A stretch of DNA of 64,000 nt from Datisca glomerata (lineage: Eukaryota > Streptophyta > Magnoliopsida > Cucurbitales > Datiscaceae), in contig QANY01003971.1 in NCBI GenBank assembly GCA_003255025.1, positions 248,001 through 312,000 of the forward strand, written 5' to 3'. Shown in pieces: positions 35,679 through 48,400 of the stretch. The notes below the pieces were generated by a model that worked only from the letters and a program-made list of their open reading frames with translations, was not told where the DNA came from and made no database searches. How positions within the stretch are numbered: position 1 is the first letter of the stretch; each line of letters begins with the position of its first letter. The position numbers were made by a program, and so were the translations under genes.

Positions 35679-36679
35679 CACTACTACAAAAAAGGATTAG
35701 ATGACGGCTAAAACCTGTCATTATAACTCTATATTGATGGCTGACCAACTGTCATCTACCAGGCTATCAACTTTAGTCATTTAAAAAAACTATCATTATA
35801 AGGAGGTACAATGACGGAGAATCCCTACCATCGTAGGTACCGCAAAAAGTAGATAGATGACGGGGAATTCCCGTCATCTTAATCGCCCATTGCATTTAGA
35901 TGACGGGGATTCTCCGTCATCTTAGGTATCATATAAAGTAAATAGATGACGGGGAATCCCCTTCATCTAAAGTTCAAGAAAAGAAACAAATAAAAACTTT
36001 TATTTAATTAATTAGATCCTATTTTAGTACATATGATTTCATACCCATCGATCCAATCTGGGTAAAGGTTCCCAAAGCACCATAATCACCCAACAACTAA
36101 AAAAAATATATATTAAACAAAGAAAAGCGGTGAAAGAAGAAAAAAGATAACTTACATCTAATTTATTCCACTAATATTAAAACCAATAAATCCAAATATG
36201 AAAGAAGGGTATAAATATCAAGAACGGAAAATATAATAAGAAGAATAAAGAAGAAGTCTTGGGGAATCCGAATTGTCGAAGCTCAATACCAGAAAAAAAA
36301 AACTTTTAAAAAATGAGTGAACCAGAAACTCGATGAATAAAACGTCAGAATAACCCTTATCCTGAAAGGATAGAGATGTAGCAAAGTTGGATTAGATTCG
36401 AGAGCTAACATCCAGACAGTCTTTCAGAAAAATGACAAGTTGCAAACTGTTACCTGATAATTTGCTAACATCCAAATTTTTGTTTATGAATACAATTAAT
36501 TTTAGAATACATTTGATTTTGGAATTTAATAGAGGTACAAAATCCATATAAAAGACCTTATAAAAAAGTCTTTTATAGGTATAAGAACTCTATAGAAGAC
36601 CTGGTTTTACATAGGGACAGAAAATCAGGTCTTTTATAGGGGGTTTTATCCCCTATAAAAGGAAGTTTCTGTTGTAGTG
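35679..36679. mobile_element. CACTA ends, possibly a chimeric element
   Basis: The left boundary CACTACTACAAAAAAGG (35679) is followed by several GATGACGGGGA/TCCCCGTCATC motifs to about 35970. The right boundary ends GTTTCTGTTGTAGTG at 36679 (reverse complement CACTACAACAGAAAC), preceded by repeated AGGTCTTTTATAGG and CCCCTATAAAAGG motifs. Both ends are CACTA-style, but subterminal motifs differ completely, and flanking triplets (CCT, TTG) do not match. It is either two elements fused by deletion or one nested in another. The left motif family resembles the CACTA terminus at 54017. No transposase is encoded. Confidence 0.7.
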
Positions 36680-37012
36680 TTGTCGATCATGGAGAGCCCA
36701 ATCTCCTTCCAACATCAAACCTGGTTTCCTTCCTGACGGAGGCGGTGCATCTTTTAACAGTGAAGATAATCTTTATTCTACATTGTCTAGAATGCGAAAT
36801 CCACAATAATAAATTTCCCAATGCCAATATCACACCCTCATTCTCCAACCATCGCTCTGAATTCTTATTGACTATTCCTATGAACCACATGTTATAAATA
36901 GTGTTACCGACAAACCGATACCGTTGACAAAATTTCACAATCCACGTGGATAGTATCCCTAAAGAAAATTGATAAAAAAAATTGTCACAACCTGAGTTCT
37001 GATACCACTTTT
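36680..37012 (-). other. copia leader with primer-binding site (minus strand)
   Basis: CCTGAGTTCTGATACCA at about 36994-37010 is the reverse complement of TGGTATCAGAACTCAGG, a copia-style primer-binding site for the minus strand. This would make 36680-36993 the leader or gag start of a minus-strand copia element, presumably copia-3, with its 5' LTR starting at about 37012 and running rightward. The 83-codon frame at 36687-36938 shows no Gag motif I recognise. Confidence 0.5.
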
Positions 37013-39193
37013 TAAGAATTAAACAATTGAGAATGAAGCCCTTAAATCATATAATATAAAGACTTATTGCTGATTAATGAATAAAGTAATTTTTTCATTT
37101 AATGTTTTCATGCATGTATATTTGATACTTTATAAACCTCATGAAAGTTCCATGATTATTATACATGACCTTAAACATTATACATAAGAGTTATATACAA
37201 GAGGATAACATTTAAGAATAATGATAAAAAAATTGTCCATATAATTAAGAATTAAATTTGACGAGTACAACATACTTCCACTAAGAATAGAATAGTCTTA
37301 TCCGAACTACTTATATGGAGACATTTGAATAAGATTTCTTTATATGATGATATTATATAGGATTGGGACTTGAAAATTTTGAATCTCTACTAATACCTTT
37401 AAAATATAGATTATTCAAATTTTATCATACATATGTAGAGCTATCTCAATCGTGAGTAATTAGCAAACTCATGTTTATAACATTATTTTTTTTTACTTAC
37501 ATGGTAAAAGTTTTGCACCTCATTGAACTTAATTCGTAGTATCTTGGAAGCGTAATGAAGGAAATATCTTGGAAATATAAATCTACAAAATAGATTTCAT
37601 TCATTCGTTATAAAGTCTGATAATAGTTCTTTTGATTATTGATCCAAGTTTTGAATGATGTGAACGCTCAAATTTATGATAAGATTATTAAATTATCATA
37701 GAGTATAGATTAACTGACCTCGACGAGAAAAAAGTAATTAAAAAGGTTAACGATTATTTATCGAGCTCTAATCAACTATTTATGGATGATTGATCTATAT
37801 ATATTGATTATATCAAAGAGCTATTCAATTTTTTGAGTAATTAATATCTATATATTCAAGTGTGCAATTGGAATAAATAAAATAATATATTAACTAAAGA
37901 TTTTAATTAATTATCGATTTTATTGGAGCTGGAGATTTTTGGTCCATAGGTCCTTGTGCCATCTCTATGAACACTTGTTGGACAAGTAAATGAGATTATG
38001 ATAAATAGTTTAGAATCATCGAATCCTAAATTATTACACAGGCGATAATAGAAGTGTAATTTTATCACATATTATATGATAAGAACCAAATAAATTATTT
38101 TATGAAATTAATTGATGTGAAAATAATGTGATTATTTAATGCGTTGAAAATGGAATATACATGATGGCAAGACCATACTATCTGCCTACTACAAGGGTTA
38201 TTTTTTATGGTATCTGATCTTTTTCTTGAAGGAAATGATGGCACACATTGACCTTGTATAGCGTGATATCGGTATGTCGTCTCACTTGGTAGGAGATGAT
38301 AATTTATTAGATAAGGGTTATCTGATAATGATTATCAAATAAATGTTATCAATTAGTTCAAAGCAAAGATTACCTTGTTGCATATCAGATAAGGGTTATT
38401 TGATAATTTAAATTATATATAATCATATAAAGAAAGACCTAATTAAGTAAATGTTCAGTTGAAATTGATCTCCTCCTCTAGGATAAGGAGATCACACCAT
38501 ATAGGAGCGTTGTGTGGTATGGGATGGTCACTTATCATATAAATGTTATCTAATTAATCTTAAATTTTTTTATTTCAAAACCAATCTCTTCTTAAAAGAT
38601 AAATAGTGATTTATATTAAAAGAAGACAACAAGAAAAATTATGCGGTCTCTCTCTCCCACTCTCATTCTCAAATTTTAGAACTTAGACTTCTTATAAAAA
38701 ATAGAGAGACCGTGCATATCTTACTTTCGACCCTAGAGAGAAATTTTGAAAAAATTGTCTTTTTCATATTCCACTTTCTCATGTGTAGAGATTTAGTGGA
38801 ATCTGAAAAAGTGAATGTGTGATCTAATCTTAATTTCATTGATATACTCATACTATTGGTTGGTTCTAGAAGGAGTTCTTATTGCTGGGTGTTTGGACCA
38901 CTTTGCTCACACGTTTGTCCATCTAGTACGAGGGACTTGGTGTAGTGGATCTGAAGATTCAAAGAACCATATCCTTCTTGAAGAGTTTGAGAAACTCGAT
39001 CGTTAATAAAGAGTTCAAAGAATGAGTCTCGCCATCACTCGGAGGTATAAATTTATTTCATCATACGTATTAAATAAATATATAAATAGATTGGACCGGT
39101 AAAAATAATTTTTTATGAATGTTTTGTTGCTGATGATTCAATCATTTCCAGCACGATACTTCTGCTGCGTGCTGGTTTTCAGTTTTTGAAACA
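37013..39193. other. LTR-like AT-rich sequence between two primer sites
   Basis: Bounded left by a minus-strand primer-binding site (36994-37010) and right by a plus-strand one (39200-39211), so LTRs of two opposed copia elements should abut or overlap here. GATAAGGGTTATCTGATAAT and a variant recur near 38317 and 38389. No genes. The exact LTR limits cannot be placed, because no partner copies were recognised in the window. Confidence 0.45.
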
Positions 39194-39199
39194 AATAAT

Positions 39200-39480
39200 T
39201 GGTATCAAAGCTGATTATTTATTCATTAATTTAATAAAATTTAGTCACAAATAAATTTTAATTTGCCTTCATGGATGTTTGATGGTAGACACTATGCATG
39301 AGATGTATATTTTTAGTTGATGCTTATGATTCAAAAATAAATTTTAATTTGCCTTCATGGATGTTTGGTCATTCATTTTTAGTAGACACTATGCATGATA
39401 ATCATCTGTCTTCTATGATTATCTTTAGCAAGAGTGTGAAAGAACTTAGTGTTCCTGATCATATGTCTTCTAAAGGATAA
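39200..39480 (+). pseudogene. copia-4 primer site and gag start
   Basis: TGGTATCAAAGC at 39200-39211 is a copia primer-binding site, so a copia LTR ends just before it, perhaps at CA 39192-39193. After it, AAATAAATTTTAATTTGCC starts a block at 39249 that is duplicated at 39335 (period 86 bp), each followed by CTTCATGGATGTTTG and a TAGACACTATGCATGA stretch. Translation gives LPSWMF-like Gag N-terminal text and SMIIFSKSVKELSVPDH. It is truncated at about 39480. Confidence 0.55.
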
Positions 39481-39559
39481 GTGCCAAGTTCAAACACACT
39501 TCCAAAACCCAATGTCGTGGGTTCAAATCCTACAAAGTGTGATTCTATTCTTGTTAGGT

Positions 39560-40330
39560 CTAATTACAATGAAAGAACTTCACTAACTTGAACTTTAACG
39601 AAAAATTCTTTCATTAGATACCTTCGTTTAGGCATACATAGTTAGCTGGTTATTTGTCTTTCCCATTCCTGCTGCTACTGAAGCTGCCCGAAATTCATAT
39701 ATTCTTTGGTAGAGGGGAGTTGAAGTGAAATTATTTGGTGGGCTGGCTTAAAAGAGAAAGAAGTTCTGCTTGTTCTCTCTTTTCCCGAGTCAGAACTTCT
39801 TCGAAGGTTATCCAATTTGGTACTGGTTCATCTCTCTCGACCAGTTCAGTTTCAAGGGAAGGGTGCTCGAGGGGACCCAGACTTTAGATATTTTCTCTAT
39901 GGTCAGTAATGGAAGCAATCATCCCTATCATCGTAAAATAAGAGAACCTAGCTCTGCCCATTCACAAGGACTCAATTCTATGTCCAAACATCACATGTCA
40001 GCAGATGCGGTCACCATCTAACAAATGATGGGATTCTCGATCGATTTGATCGAATTTTTATAAGTCTTTCTCACTATTTAGAACAGTGGAGCTTTCGATC
40101 AAGATTCTCGCCTCCCCCGTTCGGGAAGAATTGCTGCACTCCCTTACTCCTTTTCCTGTTCTATTGATCAGCAGCATCCCTACTCCGCCACAACGACCAT
40201 CGCACTCCTGGGGTCGCGATAGAGGATAAGCTGGCACACCAAATGTTGCACAATCTGGGAGCTTCCAGATTATCCAATCCTTCAATTCATTGAAAGTGAA
40301 GTTAAATTGAGTAAGAGAGCTGCTAAAGGA
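39560..40330. other. GC-richer segment, possible organellar insertion
   Basis: Base composition rises clearly above the roughly one-third GC of the surroundings, with stretches such as CTCGAGGGGACCCAGAC and CTCCTGGGGTCGCGATAG. The style is like plant mitochondrial non-coding DNA, and an open frame at 39770-40021 has no recognisable domain. It sits between the gag start and RNase H end of a copia element (copia-4). Whether it is a nuclear copy of mitochondrial DNA can only be settled by a search. Confidence 0.35.
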
Positions 40331-40779
40331 AGCTATTATCTATAGACTCAGCAAGAAATTAAAACATATCACAAACAATTTCATGGAAATTCCATTCCAT
40401 GGGGGACAAAAATGAACCCAAAAGAAAAGAAGAATAAATAACCTAAATGAGGAAACCCTCTGCGTTTAAGAGAAGAGAAAAGGGAAAGAGATGGAGCTGA
40501 GAGAGGTGAGGGGAAAAATTGGAAAGATAAAGATATATTACTACATTTCTTAAATCAAGGGAAAGATATTACCGTTATTTTTTTACGGTAAAGACATGCC
40601 TTCATTTAGCAGGAGTTATTACCGTCGTAATGTTTTGTTCTTATTTTACCATTTAATAAACATGGTGATAACACTACCACCTAACTTTACCATGGAAAAG
40701 TTTGAAAATTTCCCACCAAACGAACAGCCCCAGGAGATATCTGAGTTCAATGTTTAAAAATGAAATACTTAAATGAAGT

Positions 40780-41530
40780 AGATACCATCTTAGGAACATA
40801 ATGGGGGTTATGTACTCTGCTATTCACATTATATTGACAAAGAAATTCTCAAATTCCGACATCTAGGAATTAGAGAAGAAATAAGTTCTATGATTCTTCT
40901 TTTAAGTTAGTTGATAATTATAGTAGACCCAATGCTCAATTAGAGTATGCTCCATGCATTGTGCAAGACAAGATATTTCATTTGCAGTTTGTATGCTTTC
41001 TAGATACACAATCATCCTAGTACTGATCATTATGAAGTTATTATTAGAGTCCTTAGTTATCTTAAATGAACAATCAATGTGAGACTTTTCTATCAAAAAT
41101 TTCATGCAATACTGAAAGGATATATAAAATTCGGGATGGGTTACAAGTGCAAGTGATAACAAATCAACTTCGGGATGGGTTTTTACCCTAGGAGGAGGAG
41201 ATGTTTCTTGGGATTCGAAGAAACAGAATATGTATTTTGCATTTCACAAAGGAATCATAATTTATTGTTTTAGCAGCAACACAAAGAAGCCGAGTAAAAC
41301 AACATTGTCTTGAGCTTATAGAAAACTATACAAATGGTAAATGTAGGACATTTACTTGAGACATGAATATGTCAAACAATTGATAATGGATGGTATAATC
41401 AACATAATACATGTTAGGTCAGGTAAGAACATGGCAGATCCTTTTACTAAAGGGCTCTGGAGAAATTAGTGATCGCTACTTCTAAAGGAATGAGTTTAAA
41501 ACTCGTTGATGATAGTCACCGCTAAATGAA
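40780..41530 (+). pseudogene. copia-4 RNase H remnant
   Basis: Frame pieces: LEYAPCIVQDK (weak) and, at 41178, GWVFTLGGGDVSWDSKKQN, the copia RNase H core. Then IHVRSGKNMADPFTKGLW at about 41408-41461 and SKGMSLKLVDDSHR-stop at the Pol C terminus (ending near 41525). Several stops interrupt it. Orientation agrees with the plus-strand primer site at 39200, so both may belong to one deleted element with the organelle-like segment between them. Confidence 0.75.
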
Positions 41531-42047
41531 ATTTGATTTTATACTAGTTTTATATTAGTGTAAAGTTTAAAAGGGTAAAAACTAGTTACCTTATGTGATT
41601 GTGGCCTTATAAATCAGGTAGTGCCAACCGTTACGTAAATAAGGATGAGTTATAAACTCTTAGTAAAATTTAAGTCAATTTGTAGCATAGTTAGTTAATT
41701 TGGGGACAACAAAAATACGGAGTATTATTCGGCATGTATAATTCGAAAATTTAACGGTCTCGGTCAATAATACGTGATACGTAAAAATTCAGATACGAGT
41801 TTTAAATGAGTATTATATATTTTCTTTTCAAAAATTCGGTACTAAAAATACGGTTTTAGAATTTATAAATAAATATTAATATAACAATATATTATGAATA
41901 TGGCAAAAAATATCATTCTACAAATTTTATAAATATTTTCATAAACAAAAAATATATTGATCAATTAATAGTATTCTATTCAATCAAGATATATTCATTA
42001 ATCCAAAATATTCAATCCATAAAAATTAATTGAATTAATAAAAACTA

Positions 42048-44146
42048 TCAAATAATGGGATCGTCGGGTGGTAAAGTTTCATCAAAATAAGATTCGTTTG
42101 GGGTACGAAATAGCTCTAACCAGTTGCACAAACTCATGTCATCTAAAGCAAATGGTTCTTCTTCAAAAAAACATTCTGGTTCTTCTTCAAATCCTTCTTC
42201 AGCAAATGGATTGATCTTAGAAAGATCAATAGGCGTCATATCCAACACTTCACGATCCTTATACATTATCATCATCAAAGAGTTCATTCTCACGTACACC
42301 AAATCATCTAACATTGTCGGTGCCAATCTATTTCTCTTTTTCGTTTGGGCTGCTTCCCATACACTCCAATTTCTTTCACAAGATGACGAGCTACACGGTT
42401 GACTCAAAATTCTAATTGCAATCTTTTGCAATACAGGGAATATTGAACCATTAAGCTGCCACCAAATACCTATAAATACAACTATTTACATTTGGAATGA
42501 AATCAACATAAAACATATGAAAATCTAATTCAAAATGAAGAAACACTTACGAGGATGACTAGTGTTTATCATAGCAGTGACTGTACAATTAAACAAGGGC
42601 GTGAACTTTAAACGATATTTAACTAGTTCAGTTACCAGCTGATCTCTTTCATTTAAAGAACCCAACTTTTGAACAAGATATTCGACCCCTTCTCTAATAT
42701 CAATGTTGTCTTCTTTATACTTCTCACTAACCATATAAGCTGGATTAAGAAGTGCAGCAGTAGCATGTACCTTATGGAGAATGTTCTTCTCTATTCTCTG
42801 CTCAAATATTTTCATCATAAGAGAATAACGAGATGAATCTTCTACACAATATTGATCAAGCACTTCTCGTTCCCTCTCCATAGCATCATATAAATATCCC
42901 GCTGTAGATCCCTCATCATCTACTAATCGAAGAACTCTCACCAGAGGCTCAACAACATTCACATAATCTTTCGCATCTACCCAGAGAAACTCATTCTGAA
43001 TTATTGAAGTCACTAATTTAGCTTGTGTAGTCTTAGTAAAATTCAAAGCCCTCCATTCAGAAGAAGCAACCAAAATTCTCAAATTGTTTTCACGATCAAT
43101 TATTGATTGAAGCATCAAAAAGTTCGAAGCAAATCTAGTCTTACATGAAAATTTTAATTCCCTGTCACCTGTATATTTCTTGATCAATTGCAATATCATA
43201 TGATGCTTATACATGTAATCTACTATTTTTTTTCGCATCATCAATCACACTTTTCACCCATTCAATTTGATTACAATGATCTTTCAATAAAAAATTAATA
43301 CCATGAGCTGCACATTTAGTCCTGTATAATCGAGGATATTTTCCCATCAGCATGCAACTAGCAGACTCATAATTTGAGGCATTATCAGTAACTATTTACA
43401 CAACATGTTCAAGGCCAATTTCATTGATGACGGAAGAAAGAATGTTATAAAGATACTCACCAGTCAATCTCTCATGCGAACATTCAAACGATTTTGAAAA
43501 AATAGCACCTAACAGTGAGCTAGCAATGACATTAACCCATGACCGCCTTCTTATGTCTGTCCAAGAATCTGACATAATAGTACAACATATACTAGTTCAT
43601 GATTGTGTTTACACATGCAATATAAGTCTCAACATCTATTCTTGCCTCAGGTACTAACTTAGTACGAAGCGTTGAAAAACTAGGTATAGTATAACCACAA
43701 CCAAAATCACATAAAGCTTTACTCATGTCAAGAAATGACTTGGACTAAATGATATTAAATGCTATATTGTTCATGATGAAAAACTGAGCAATTTTTTTGT
43801 CAACATTGCTATTCTCTTTCTTAGTAGAGAATTCTGAGATTGTGGTTTGAGTATGATTAGATAGACCCAAAGAGCAAGCGTTTGATCCTTTATTATTTTC
43901 ATTAACCGAATCATTTTTTCTTTTTTGACTAGAACTAGAACTTGAATCTCTAATAAAAAAATACGCTTCAACTTGAACCTCCTCCAGTACTTTACTAAAT
44001 ATATCAATATCATGACCACTAATTCCAGATAAATGAGACTTTACTCTAAAAATCCCTCCAGTAAAATCTCTCTAACAAAATTTTCACTTGAAACGATTAT
44101 TTGATTGTTCAGCGTAATTCCAAAACTTATCTTGTTTCCTCACCAT
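42048..44146 (-). pseudogene. hAT-2 transposase, nearly full length, one intron
   Basis: Begins MVRKQDKFWNYAE at 44146. The BED zinc finger (FKCKFC, then TAG, RDFTGG, KSHLSGISGHD) is complete except for the TAG, likely a former Gln codon. A Ser-rich linker and FFIMNNIAFN follow. The DUF659 region at about 43390-43600 has SDSWTD, VIASSLLGAIFSKSFE and a near-complete VTDNASNYESA after another stop. A 239-codon open frame runs 42525-43244 (ELKFSCKTRFASNFLML, RALNFTKTTQAKLVTSII, LHKVHATAALLNPAYM). An 81-bp GT-AG intron (42470-42550) joins SHPR to WWQLNGSIFPVLQKIAIRIL. The dimerisation motif SQPCSSSSCERNWS and an acidic C terminus end at 42048. Only a few lesions separate it from an open frame, so it is younger than hAT-1. 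Confidence 0.85.
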
Positions 44147-45350
44147 GATAATCAAAATTCAGAAAATCGAAAATAGAATAAATAAAACCTATAAAGCAGG
44201 ACATAATTTGAATTAACAGCACAAGTCCAATTCAGTCCAATTCAATTTAATTTTCTACAATCAAATTCAATTCAGAGAAGTCCAACCAGAACAGAATTTA
44301 CCTATCATCTTAAAACCTTCGTGAATAAAACAGAATCAGTTAGGGAGGTCTTACTTGCAAGAAGAAATTACTATGACTAATTATATCCAAGACCAAGACT
44401 ATAAGATGTTATACATCAGAGACTGAATTATAATTTCTACAATCCAAACAATGGAAAAAAAGTTTGCGCTTAATTAAGTTTACGGTAGAACTCAAAGACT
44501 ATATTTGTAATCTTCCAGACTATATTTGTAATCCTCCAGCAGAATCAGACATAGATAATTACAGATAAAGGAGCATAAAGAATAAATTATCTATAAACAG
44601 AACAGACCAGAGATCAGAGAGCGAGGCTTCAACAATGGAGAATCACGATTCACGAAGAATTAGAGCTTAAAATCAAAAAAGAGAACATACCAGAGATCAC
44701 AATGTTTTGGTACCCATAAAATCAAGTCATTGACTTTAAGAGGCAATAAACTTTTTTTTGAAACTTAAGAGGCAATAAACTTATGACAACATAAATGTTA
44801 AATAATTTTAGTACATGAAAAAATCTTTGAAAAGTAATAAAAAATTCAAATAAGAAAACACATGCAAGTAGTGTCAGCAATACAAGTAGTGTTTGTAAGT
44901 AGGCTAAAAAAACTACATTGTGTGTTGATTCAAAAAAAGTAGAACACTTTCCAGCGCAAATACTAAATTTGCTAAGAAAAACTATGGAAAAAGAGTGATT
45001 GCTAAATGCCCAAGGCAAGGAATTTTTTTGACATTTAACCAAATTTTTAATAAGTGTCAGAACAATATAGAGAGACTACTGTCACTTATATTTAGATATG
45101 ATAGTTTCAATTTTAATACTGGTCTTTATATTATTTATATTTATAAATGAAATATTTACCTTAAAAAATCATAGAGAGATCAGAGATTATTAATTAATTA
45201 ATTTTTTTTCAAAAACCAGAGATTATTTATTTAGAAAACGAAGGAAATTTGAGTGACCGAAAAATGAGAAAGCTCAAATCACTGGCCAGAGGATCGGGAC
45301 AGCGAGGGCAGGTGGCAATATTTAAACCACTCGAGTCAAGCGAGTGAGTG
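44147..45350. other. hAT-2 upstream region and gene promoter region
   Basis: AT-rich. CTATATTTGTAATC(C/T)TCCAG is repeated at about 44500 and 44521, and AAGAGGCAATAAACTT at about 44737 and 44766. Past 45230 it becomes less AT-rich and leads into the gene at 45484. AATATTTAAA at 45317-45326 could be its TATA-like element. No terminal repeat of hAT-2 was identified. Confidence 0.35.
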
Positions 45351-45483
45351 ATTAATGATGCCCGTTGGGAAATTTGAGGTGTTCATAGAAACCCCAATGA
45401 TATGTTTTCATTCAATATACATAACTGTATTTAGCGGGAAGAATCTGAAGCAAGCAAAAAGTGAGGGCGGTGGTGAAACAGCC

Positions 45484-48400
45484 ATGGCCGTCGTTCAGTT
45501 GAACTCTCTGCCCATCATCTGCAAACCACGCGGTGATAAGAGATCGTTGTCCTTTCTCCCACTAGCTAGTTCAATTTCACATCTTAATACCCCGTTTTAT
45601 CCAAATTTGAGATTACAGAAGCTTTCAAGAGCCAGGTCTCGCTCCCTCCCTCCCTCTCACTCTCCTCGTATTTGTGACTGGCAAGCTGGATCCTAAAGCG
45701 TTCTAACACCAAAGCTTATATACAGGTCGGACTCGGATATGGTAGTTTCTGCTTTAATTTCCGAAGAGAGTGCAGTTGAATCTAGCGTTCCTAGCACTGA
45801 TGTGTTCAAACTCACTTACCTGGAGGTGGGTTTTCATTTTTCCCTTTATCGGTTTTGATTATGATTTAATAATCTCAATTCGTAGTTAACTTGGATTTTA
45901 TGTTTTTTCTGTTTTATACTTAGGGAAATAGTTGGTTGTGGAAAGTAGGTGAGTTTACTATGCTGGTCGATCCAATATTGGTGGGTAACCTGGATTTTGG
46001 AATTCCCTGGCTTTATGATGCTTCCAAGAAGTTCTTGAAGAATTTCCAGGTACCTTTTCAATTTAATCATTAGTTCATTAAGTTTAATCATCACTCTAGT
46101 CTTTTACTTTTTCGTTAATTTGTTGCTGGAACTAATGAGTTTTTCTCATGCCTATGCATATTTAGTGCAGCTTGGTGATCTTCCAGATGTTGATTGCTTA
46201 CTCATTACACAAAGCCTTGATGATCACTGCCATTTGAAGACCCTGAAGCCCCTCTCTGAAAAGTTTCCAAATCTTAGGGTCATAGCAACTCCCAATGCAA
46301 AAGTTTTGTTGGATCCCTTCTTCAGCAATGTAAGTCTACTTCAATTTGAGCTTTGTTTTTCCCCCTATCTTCAGCCGCTTGATGTCTGTTTATACTTCTC
46401 TAATTAAAGTTTGGTTGGTTAAGAACAATTTTTGGTAAAATACAGTTTACTTCCCTATAGTTTAATCTCGCTGTCTATTCCCCCTTTACTTTTAAGTTTG
46501 TCAATTCAGTCCCTACGATTACATATAAAAAACAGTTAGTTCCTGCCTTCAAATCCTGTTAATGGAGACGTTCCTAATGTAGCCCGCACCTGCATAAACT
46601 CCCCATGTAATTGTCCATACTAGGAAACGTCATTGTTTGGCTGTCTCCATTGTCCTCACCCTCATCCATGACCAAATCTTGCTCATCAAAGAATTCATTT
46701 CCATTGCCATCTTCAGAAATTAGGCTTCCATCTTTAATTGTTTGCATAGAGAGGAGAAGCAAATAGTTTTCCATGATCCTCGGCAACAAGCAAATATTTA
46801 CTGTGTTTCTAGTAAGAACCAGGGGGATGAAAATACTAGAAGAATTGCGGTGTCATTACTTTTTATGTAACCCTTGTAGTGGAAGACTGGAATTTCTTTT
46901 CTGGGATTATTTCTTGTAGTTCTGTACTCTTGGGGTTAATCTCTATGTGTGGCATTATTTATCAGCTTCTACAGCAGAACTTCTCCGGAACATTTTGCCT
47001 TATCTCTGACATCCATTCAGTCCTTGCCACTGGAGTTGACCTTATAGAAAGTGTGTGACATATTATTGTACATCAAAATTATATGAAAATATTTAGTTCC
47101 AAATACGTTTTATCATCTTGGTATTAAATGTTTTTCTTTGCCTATGATGTAAATTCAGAATCCAAGGGTATTTTGAATATATTTCCAACTTGATATATAT
47201 TGAATCATGCAATGTTTCGCTAGTTTGTCTTGAAATGTATCTAAAATAGCAAATGAAGTGGAGCATATGTATTTTTCGTCTTCATCTTTACATGTGCATA
47301 CGCTTATGCGGTGAGGTGGAACATATATATTTTTTAGAATCTGCTAATTTAGCTTTCATGAACCCTTTTTAGACTAGCAGTGACAAATTACCCATAGGCA
47401 TGTACTTAGCAGAAGTCACTGTGCCAATTTTTTTCCTTTTTTCACTAGGAATACATTCCTGGGATAGATAATGGTCAAAATTGTTGGCTTATGGTTTTCA
47501 TCTGTCCATGTGTTCCCTATGATTCTCTAAGTAAGTAATATATTTTCTATTTTTATGGCTTTTTTCCCTTTTCAACATGTATGAATGTTGTGCACATAAA
47601 TCTAAACCAACATTATTACAATTAACCTTAAATTAGAGTCTTAGACGTTAAACACTTAAAAATGTTCTAGTTTAGTCTCATCTGAATTCTTATCAACAGA
47701 AAATACTAAATCTTCAATTTTATTTGAGGCTCCTAAGTGATGTAAGAAAGTTAAAACTAGGTGCTTTCAGGTCACATATATTGAACCTGGTCAGAGCTCT
47801 GTTATTGAAGCGAGCAATGGTTTTAAAGTTCAGATCAAGGCCACTGCTGGACCAGTATTAGGTCCTCCCTGGCAGCGTCCTGAAAATGGGTATTATAAGT
47901 TCTATTTTAAATAAGCTGACTTCATAATTTTTTAATACTTCTTTTTCAAGCACATATATAAAGTTAAAGTCAACATGGAAATTTTTTATATCATGTCATA
48001 ATGTGAGCCAGGTATCTTGTCATTTCTCCTCAAGGCCAATTAACCCTTTATTATGAACCCCACTGCGTATATGACAAAAATTCTCTGGAGAATGAACGGG
48101 CTGACATTATAATCACACCAGTCATAAAGCAGCTTCTGCCTAGCTTTACTTTGGTTTCTGGACAAGAAGATGCAGTTAGGCTAGCAAAGCTGTTGCAGGC
48201 CAAGTATGCAAAACAAAACCTATTCCCAAACTTCCATAGCCAATTCAACACAGTTAATGTAGGTATTTGACATCTGTTCATTTTTCGGGCATCTTCTTTT
48301 TAGATTCATTGTGCCAATGAGAAATGGAGAGCTAGATAGCAAAGGCTTTCTAGCAAGCATAATCCAGGCTGAAGGGACAATGGAATCATTCAAGGTCAGC

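Noticed and set aside
39500..39545. tRNA-like T arm (GTGGGTTCAAATCCTAC)
   Set aside because: The T arm pairs well, but there is no room or matching sequence for the D and anticodon arms or a 5' acceptor strand upstream, so no tRNA was called.
44722..45042. 106-codon minus-strand frame with hydrophobic stretches
   Set aside because: AT-rich sequence gives Leu/Phe-rich text by chance; no family motif and no fit with hAT-2.
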